In this document: positions 13,138-16,073 of the stretch, in pieces
Layout of the letters: each line of letters opens with the position of its first letter
How positions within the stretch are numbered: the first letter of the stretch is position 1
Origin: Colimorpha sp045642445
Lineage (GTDB): Bacteria > Bacteroidota > Bacteroidia > Bacteroidales > P3
Length of the DNA stretch: 16,073 nt
Reading direction: 5' to 3'
Assembly (NCBI GenBank): GCA_045642445.1
Contig: JAZUIX010000075.1
Location: 1 to 16,073, forward strand
The notes under the pieces: model-generated
What the model was told of the DNA's origin: nothing
Database searches by the model: none
The model's input: the letters and a program-made list of their open reading frames with translations, nothing else
Translations under genes and position numbers: made by a program

Positions 13138-14052
13138 CTATTGTTCCAAATACACAACCTTACCTGTCTTGTCGATATAGCCACTTTTGCCTCCAATCCA
13201 TATTCTTGCCAGCCCTTCTGAAAAATCACAGACATTGTCAAACTGTGGATTTATTACAATTTTCCCAGACTTGTCAATAAAGCCGTATTTGCCTCCAATC
13301 ACCACAGCTGCCAGCCCTTCTAAAAAATCACCGGCATAGTCAAACTGAGGATTTATTACAATTTTTCCAGACTTGTCGATATAGCCCCATTTGCCAGTTT
13401 CTAAATCTCCAATCCTTACTTTTGCAAGCCCTTCTGAAAAAATATAGGCATAATCAAACTGAGGATTTATCACATATTTCCCTGATTTGTCGATATAGCC
13501 ACATTTGCCTCCAATCCCCACTGCTGCCAGTCCTTCTGAAAAAACACCAGCATCGTCAAACTGAGGATTTATTACAATTTTTCCAGACTTGTCGATATAG
13601 CCGTATTTGCCAGTGTTGTAATCTCCAATCCTTACTGCTGCCAGTCCTTCTAAAAAATGTCTGGCATCGTCAAACTGAGGATTAATCACATATTTCCCAG
13701 TCTTGTCGATATAGCCGTGTTTGCGTCCAATCTTTACTGCTGCCAGCCCTTCTGAAAAATTATCAGCAAGGTCAAACTGTGGATTAATCACATATTTCCC
13801 AGACTTGTCGATATAGCCCCATTTGCCAGCTCTAAAATCTCCAATCCTTACAGCTGCCAGTCCTTCTGAAAAAACACCAGCATCGTCAAACTGAGGATTA
13901 ATCACATATTTTCCCGACTTGTCGATAAAGCCGTATTTGCCATCAGACTTAGCAGGGAATAGTCTTGAGGAAGCTGCCCCTTTGGGATTGTTGCAACCTA
14001 CGAATGAGAGCAAAAGCATACATGCTGCACCTAATAATAAAAGTCTTTTCAT
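13138..14052 (-). CDS. WG-repeat lipoprotein
   Basis: 304 aa from the ATG at 14052; a TTG two codons upstream is less likely. Residues 1-20 are a lipoprotein signal ending in LSFVGC, with C20 the lipid-carrying residue. No acidic surface-export signal follows the Cys (NNPKG), so the mature protein more likely faces the periplasm. From residue 39 there are seven full WG (KWG) repeats and a partial eighth, each of the type KxGYIDKSGKYVINPQFD followed by FSEGLAAV. The lengths are 38, 34, 38, 34, 38, 34 and 34 residues. Repeats are close to identical in DNA too, which means recent expansion. WG repeats form beta structures of unknown ligand. The gene lies between two unrecognised genes with gaps of 32 and 51 nt. 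Confidence 0.9.
   Translation of the reverse strand: MKRLLLLGAACMLLLSFVGCNNPKGAASSRLFPAKSDGKYGFIDKSGKYVINPQFDDAGVFSEGLAAVRIGDFRAGKWGYIDKSGKYVINPQFDLADNFSEGLAAVKIGRKHGYIDKTGKYVINPQFDDARHFLEGLAAVRIGDYNTGKYGYIDKSGKIVINPQFDDAGVFSEGLAAVGIGGKCGYIDKSGKYVINPQFDYAYIFSEGLAKVRIGDLETGKWGYIDKSGKIVINPQFDYAGDFLEGLAAVVIGGKYGFIDKSGKIVINPQFDNVCDFSEGLARIWIGGKSGYIDKTGKVVYLEQ
13189..13938 (-). repeat. Tandem DNA repeats encoding the WG units
   Basis: Seven near-identical units of 114 or 102 bp, mostly alternating, all inside the lipoprotein gene. The high DNA similarity, including silent positions, suggests recent slippage or unequal recombination. The unit count may vary between strains and may be miscounted by short-read assembly. 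Confidence 0.85.
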
Positions 14053-14103
14053 TTTCAAGCACCCTATTTCCGTGTCGAGCGCAACCGGTTGTTGGTTATT
14101 GAT

Positions 14104-14838
14104 TTAGAGATTATGATTAACGGTTTTGTTGTCGTGAATGTCGATGTAGTTTCCACCAGGTTCCACTTTCACTTCGACATTCGTTGTGTTTTTGAGGCCG
14201 AGTTTTTCATAGAAAGAGCTGATGATGTCGTCGTATTTGTGGCCATGACTGTTGTTATACCAGTTGAGGAAGTTTAGGGCTTCTTTGATACTTTGAGGGT
14301 CGGCTTTGTCGGCGAAAGCCAGATAGTCCTCAAGCAGATGTCTTACCTCTTCCGACCCGCCGCCTTCCAGTTCGATGGCTTCCAGCTCGTAGTTGAGCAG
14401 ATCGGTTCGCTTCCCCTCCAGCCAGCGGGCATCCTCTTTGTTGGTCATTTGCATCATGAGCGACATGAAAAGGTCGTTGCCGTCCAGGTGTTCGAATATC
14501 CGATAGATGATGGCTTTGAAGTCGATATCGGCGTGCTGTTTGCTCATCGCCTGAAGCTGTGCCGCGGCCACGGTCATAATCAGCATCGCGTCGTTGACGC
14601 CTTCGGCTTCGTCTTCGAGGTCTTCAATCTCGTATTCCAACCCTTCCATGATGTCAGGCAAAGCCAATACCGTTTGGCAAAAATTTCGCGCAGAAAGGAA
14701 GACCTCGATGGGCGACAACAGCGTGTTGCCGTCTTGCTGCATCTTTTTCAAGGCCTCGTGGCTAATGACAAACACAATGTCGGCGAGCGCCTGTCGGCGA
14801 GCCGACTTCTGCTGTTCCATGTCGAGTCGTACAATCAT
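14104..14838 (-). CDS. Unknown helical protein with a C-terminal YIDIHDN tag
   Basis: 244 aa from the ATG at 14838, which overlaps the stop of the gene before it as ATGA. The frame is open far upstream, to 15552, but that part lies inside the preceding gene and is Arg/His-rich, so it is a shadow. The protein is acidic and mostly helical, for example IMEGLEYEIEDLEDEAEGVNDA and KEDARWLEGKRTDLLNYELEAIELE. There is no signal or membrane segment. It ends in PGGNYIDIHDNKTVNHNL, the same tag as the N-terminus of the 165-aa protein further down the cluster. Family not recognised. Translational coupling with the 328-aa protein suggests the two act in a fixed ratio, perhaps as a complex. Confidence 0.78.
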   Translation of the reverse strand: MIVRLDMEQQKSARRQALADIVFVISHEALKKMQQDGNTLLSPIEVFLSARNFCQTVLALPDIMEGLEYEIEDLEDEAEGVNDAMLIMTVAAAQLQAMSKQHADIDFKAIIYRIFEHLDGNDLFMSLMMQMTNKEDARWLEGKRTDLLNYELEAIELEGGGSEEVRHLLEDYLAFADKADPQSIKEALNFLNWYNNSHGHKYDDIISSFYEKLGLKNTTNVEVKVEPGGNYIDIHDNKTVNHNL

Positions 14839-15821
14839 GCTACCTGTTCCTCCTCTTCTTTCACTTCGTGCTTCATGCTGTTCATCAACCCCACCACCTC
14901 TTCCTCGGCTTTCAGTCGGTCTTCGGGTTCGATGGGGCTGCCGTCCTTCTTCTTTGACTTGAAAAGTAGCTCCAAATAGCTGTCGTTGAATTCGTGGCTG
15001 ACAATCTTGTCCGAGATGTCTTCGTCGTTGTCGATAAAGCAACGGAATGTGCCGCCGTCGTTTGTGACCAATTCCACAGGCTCGCCGACGGCATCGGCCA
15101 TCGTGAGCAGGTTGCGCATATAGGGGCTGCTTATGTCGACAAAGAGCGAGGATTTCTTGTCTTCGGGCATCACGGTATAGCGACTCTTGTATTTTGCCTG
15201 TTTTTGCGCATAAAGGATGTCCAACATCTGTCCCATCAGCGTGTCGTCGAAATATTCGCGATTTTTCGACCTCAAATCGTTTACCCTCCGGAGTATCTCG
15301 TCGCGTTCGAGGTCGGGCAGCCCGAATTGTAAAGCCTGTGTGTGGGCCTGTTGTTTTTTCCACACGGTTAAAAGGTCCACGGGGTAGTAGTCGGGCAGAA
15401 TCTCGAAGCCGTAGCAATAGTCGGCGAAGAGTTGTTTGTCGATAACCGAAGAGAGAATCTTCGCCACCGTGCGGGTGCTGCTGAAAGCCCGCCTGCGTTT
15501 TTGGATGGCCACGGTACGCAGGTTGGCGCGATTGTCGATAATCACGAAGCACGAGGGTTCGTCTTTGGCGGTAGCGTCTTCAAAGTCGCGCTCCACGGGG
15601 ATGTCTATGTCGTTGGCGAAACGCATCACGATAATGTTGGGAGCCGTATTAAGGTGGTACACGCGATGTTTGTACACCTTTCGCTCGTTGTCCTCGCCCA
15701 GGAAGAATTCTATGCTGTCGTCCAATTTAAAGAGCGAATCCAGATGCTGCTGCCGATTGTCCCAATCGTATGGGCCTATGTTGTGCTTATACTTTATGTA
15801 ATACTGTGCAAATCGTGACAT
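14835..15821 (-). CDS. Unknown 328-aa protein, first gene of the minus-strand cluster
   Basis: 328 aa from the ATG at 15821 (MSRFAQYYIKYKHNIGPYDW). The frame is open 15 codons upstream, but those codons cover the -7 box and inverted repeat. Family not recognised. It appears to be a soluble alpha/beta protein. Notable stretches are TAPNIIVMRFANDIDIPVE (about 59-77), SCFVIIDNRANLRTVAIQKRRRAF (about 90-113) and FRCFIDNDEDISDKIVSHEF (about 264-283). The last 40 residues are highly charged and end in a run of Glu. There is no signal peptide. The stop overlaps the next start as ATGA. Two-gene, coupled, cytoplasmic unknowns of this kind occur among bacterial defence and toxin systems, but that is only a context argument; I see no nuclease or ATPase motif. 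Confidence 0.8.
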   Translation of the reverse strand: MSRFAQYYIKYKHNIGPYDWDNRQQHLDSLFKLDDSIEFFLGEDNERKVYKHRVYHLNTAPNIIVMRFANDIDIPVERDFEDATAKDEPSCFVIIDNRANLRTVAIQKRRRAFSSTRTVAKILSSVIDKQLFADYCYGFEILPDYYPVDLLTVWKKQQAHTQALQFGLPDLERDEILRRVNDLRSKNREYFDDTLMGQMLDILYAQKQAKYKSRYTVMPEDKKSSLFVDISSPYMRNLLTMADAVGEPVELVTNDGGTFRCFIDNDEDISDKIVSHEFNDSYLELLFKSKKKDGSPIEPEDRLKAEEEVVGLMNSMKHEVKEEEEQVA

Positions 15822-15840
15822 ACTCAAAGTGTTATTTGAT

Positions 15841-15866
15841 TTGCAAAAATACGATAATTTTTGCAA
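15841..15866 (-). promoter_or_regulatory. -7 box inside a 10-bp inverted repeat upstream of the 328-aa gene
   Basis: TTGCAAAAAT (15841-15850) and ATTTTTGCAA (15857-15866) are perfect inverted repeats with a 6-nt spacer. On the minus strand TATTTTTG (15851-15844) fits TAnnTTTG and lies inside the downstream arm, 22 nt before the ATG. A dimeric regulator bound here would block the promoter. The DNA is A/T-rich, so a chance palindrome is possible. Confidence 0.45.
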
Positions 15867-15932
15867 TTGGAGAAAATATAGTTAAAAACATGGGGATTTG
15901 TTAGGTTTGGCTGGAAGCCAGCACCTTTTTTG

Positions 15933-16058
15933 AAATGATTATCCGCAACGAGGTGAACGTGTCGGCAAAATATTTCCCTAACCCTATTTCCCCCGAAGGG
16001 GCCGACTATTTCCCCTCGATAGAGGGCTTTATTTCTTGCCGTCAGGCAACTTTTTCAA
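15933..16058 (-). repeat. Dispersed structured repeat, copy B (inverted relative to copy A)
   Basis: The reverse complement matches 5055-5182 at roughly 90% over about 126 bp. It keeps TTGCC-TGAC-GGCAA exactly, CCCTC-TATC-GAGGG, and CCCC-TTCG-GGGG with a UUCG-type loop. One end has GATTATCCG (15937-15945), the same terminal motif as copy A. The other end (about 16059-16066) has only GATT of the inverted repeat, so it may be truncated or diverged. Confidence 0.75.
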
Positions 16059-16073
16059 ACAATCACCTATATG

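Noticed and set aside
13189..13938. CRISPR-like regular repeats
   Set aside because: The repeats are in frame and encode WG units of a lipoprotein; there are no unique spacers and no cas genes.
14839..15552. N-terminal extension of the 244-aa protein to 482 aa
   Set aside because: The extra part lies within the 328-aa gene in another frame and is Arg/Pro/His-rich. The ATGA junction at 14835-14838 marks the real start.
15908..15931. Terminator-like hairpin GCTGG-AAG-CCAGC followed by T's on the plus strand
   Set aside because: No plus-strand gene ends upstream of it. The stem is only 5 bp, so it may be chance.
5036..16058. Composite transposon bounded by the inverted repeat copies A and B
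   Set aside because: The 10.7 kb between them holds housekeeping genes such as kdsA and no transposase or integrase, so the pair is better explained as dispersed copies.

Overview
The window looks like chromosomal DNA of a member of the Bacteroidota, probably the order Bacteroidales. The evidence is Bacteroidota-type -7 promoter boxes (TAnnTTTG), start codons without Shine-Dalgarno sequences, A/T-rich gaps between genes of moderate GC, and typical families: a BspA-type leucine-rich repeat protein, a WG-repeat lipoprotein, a YhcH/YjgK/YiaL protein, a four-helix-bundle (23S rRNA-IVS-type) protein and a Bacteroidota-like KdsA. KdsA implies a Gram-negative cell with Kdo-containing LPS. No rRNA, tRNA, CRISPR array, transposase or integrase gene was seen.

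Layout. (1) 1-4808: the start of an unknown minus-strand gene (1-93) diverges from a tight plus-strand operon. The operon holds a membrane-anchored family-2 glycosyltransferase, a polytopic membrane protein, a small secreted LRR protein, a YhcH-family protein, a C_GCAxxG_C_C cysteine-rich protein and aldose 1-epimerase GalM; several of these overlap by ATGA or a few bases. (2) 4809-5247: a convergent gap with three structured elements: a 113-nt imperfect palindrome, a 147-bp repeat with terminal inverted repeats, and a bidirectional terminator. (3) 5248-5913: a minus-strand membrane-anchored TPR protein, diverging from (4) 6162-11272: a plus-strand series of a dihydroorotate-dehydrogenase-like protein, a long-chain acyl-CoA synthetase, a four-helix-bundle protein, KdsA and a DEDDh exonuclease. 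(5) 11273-12009: about 740 nt with no supported gene but several short tandem repeats and hairpins. (6) 12010-15821: five minus-strand genes, four of unrecognised family and one WG-repeat lipoprotein. (7) 15933-16058: a second, inverted copy of the repeat at 5036-5182.

How the genes may work together. Region 1 mixes glycan synthesis (glycosyltransferase plus membrane partner) with two sugar-anomer-type enzymes. Region 4 is housekeeping lipid and LPS metabolism plus nucleic-acid processing. Region 6 is the part I understand least. Two of its proteins share a short YIDIHDN tag, N-terminal in one and C-terminal in the other, and the first two genes are translationally coupled. It is the best candidate for an undescribed system, although nothing in the sequence states its function. 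The most striking non-coding signal is the repeat pair at 5036-5182 and 15933-16058. It is about 90% identical, has conserved hairpins and a change that keeps base pairing, and may be a mobile or RNA-forming repeat.
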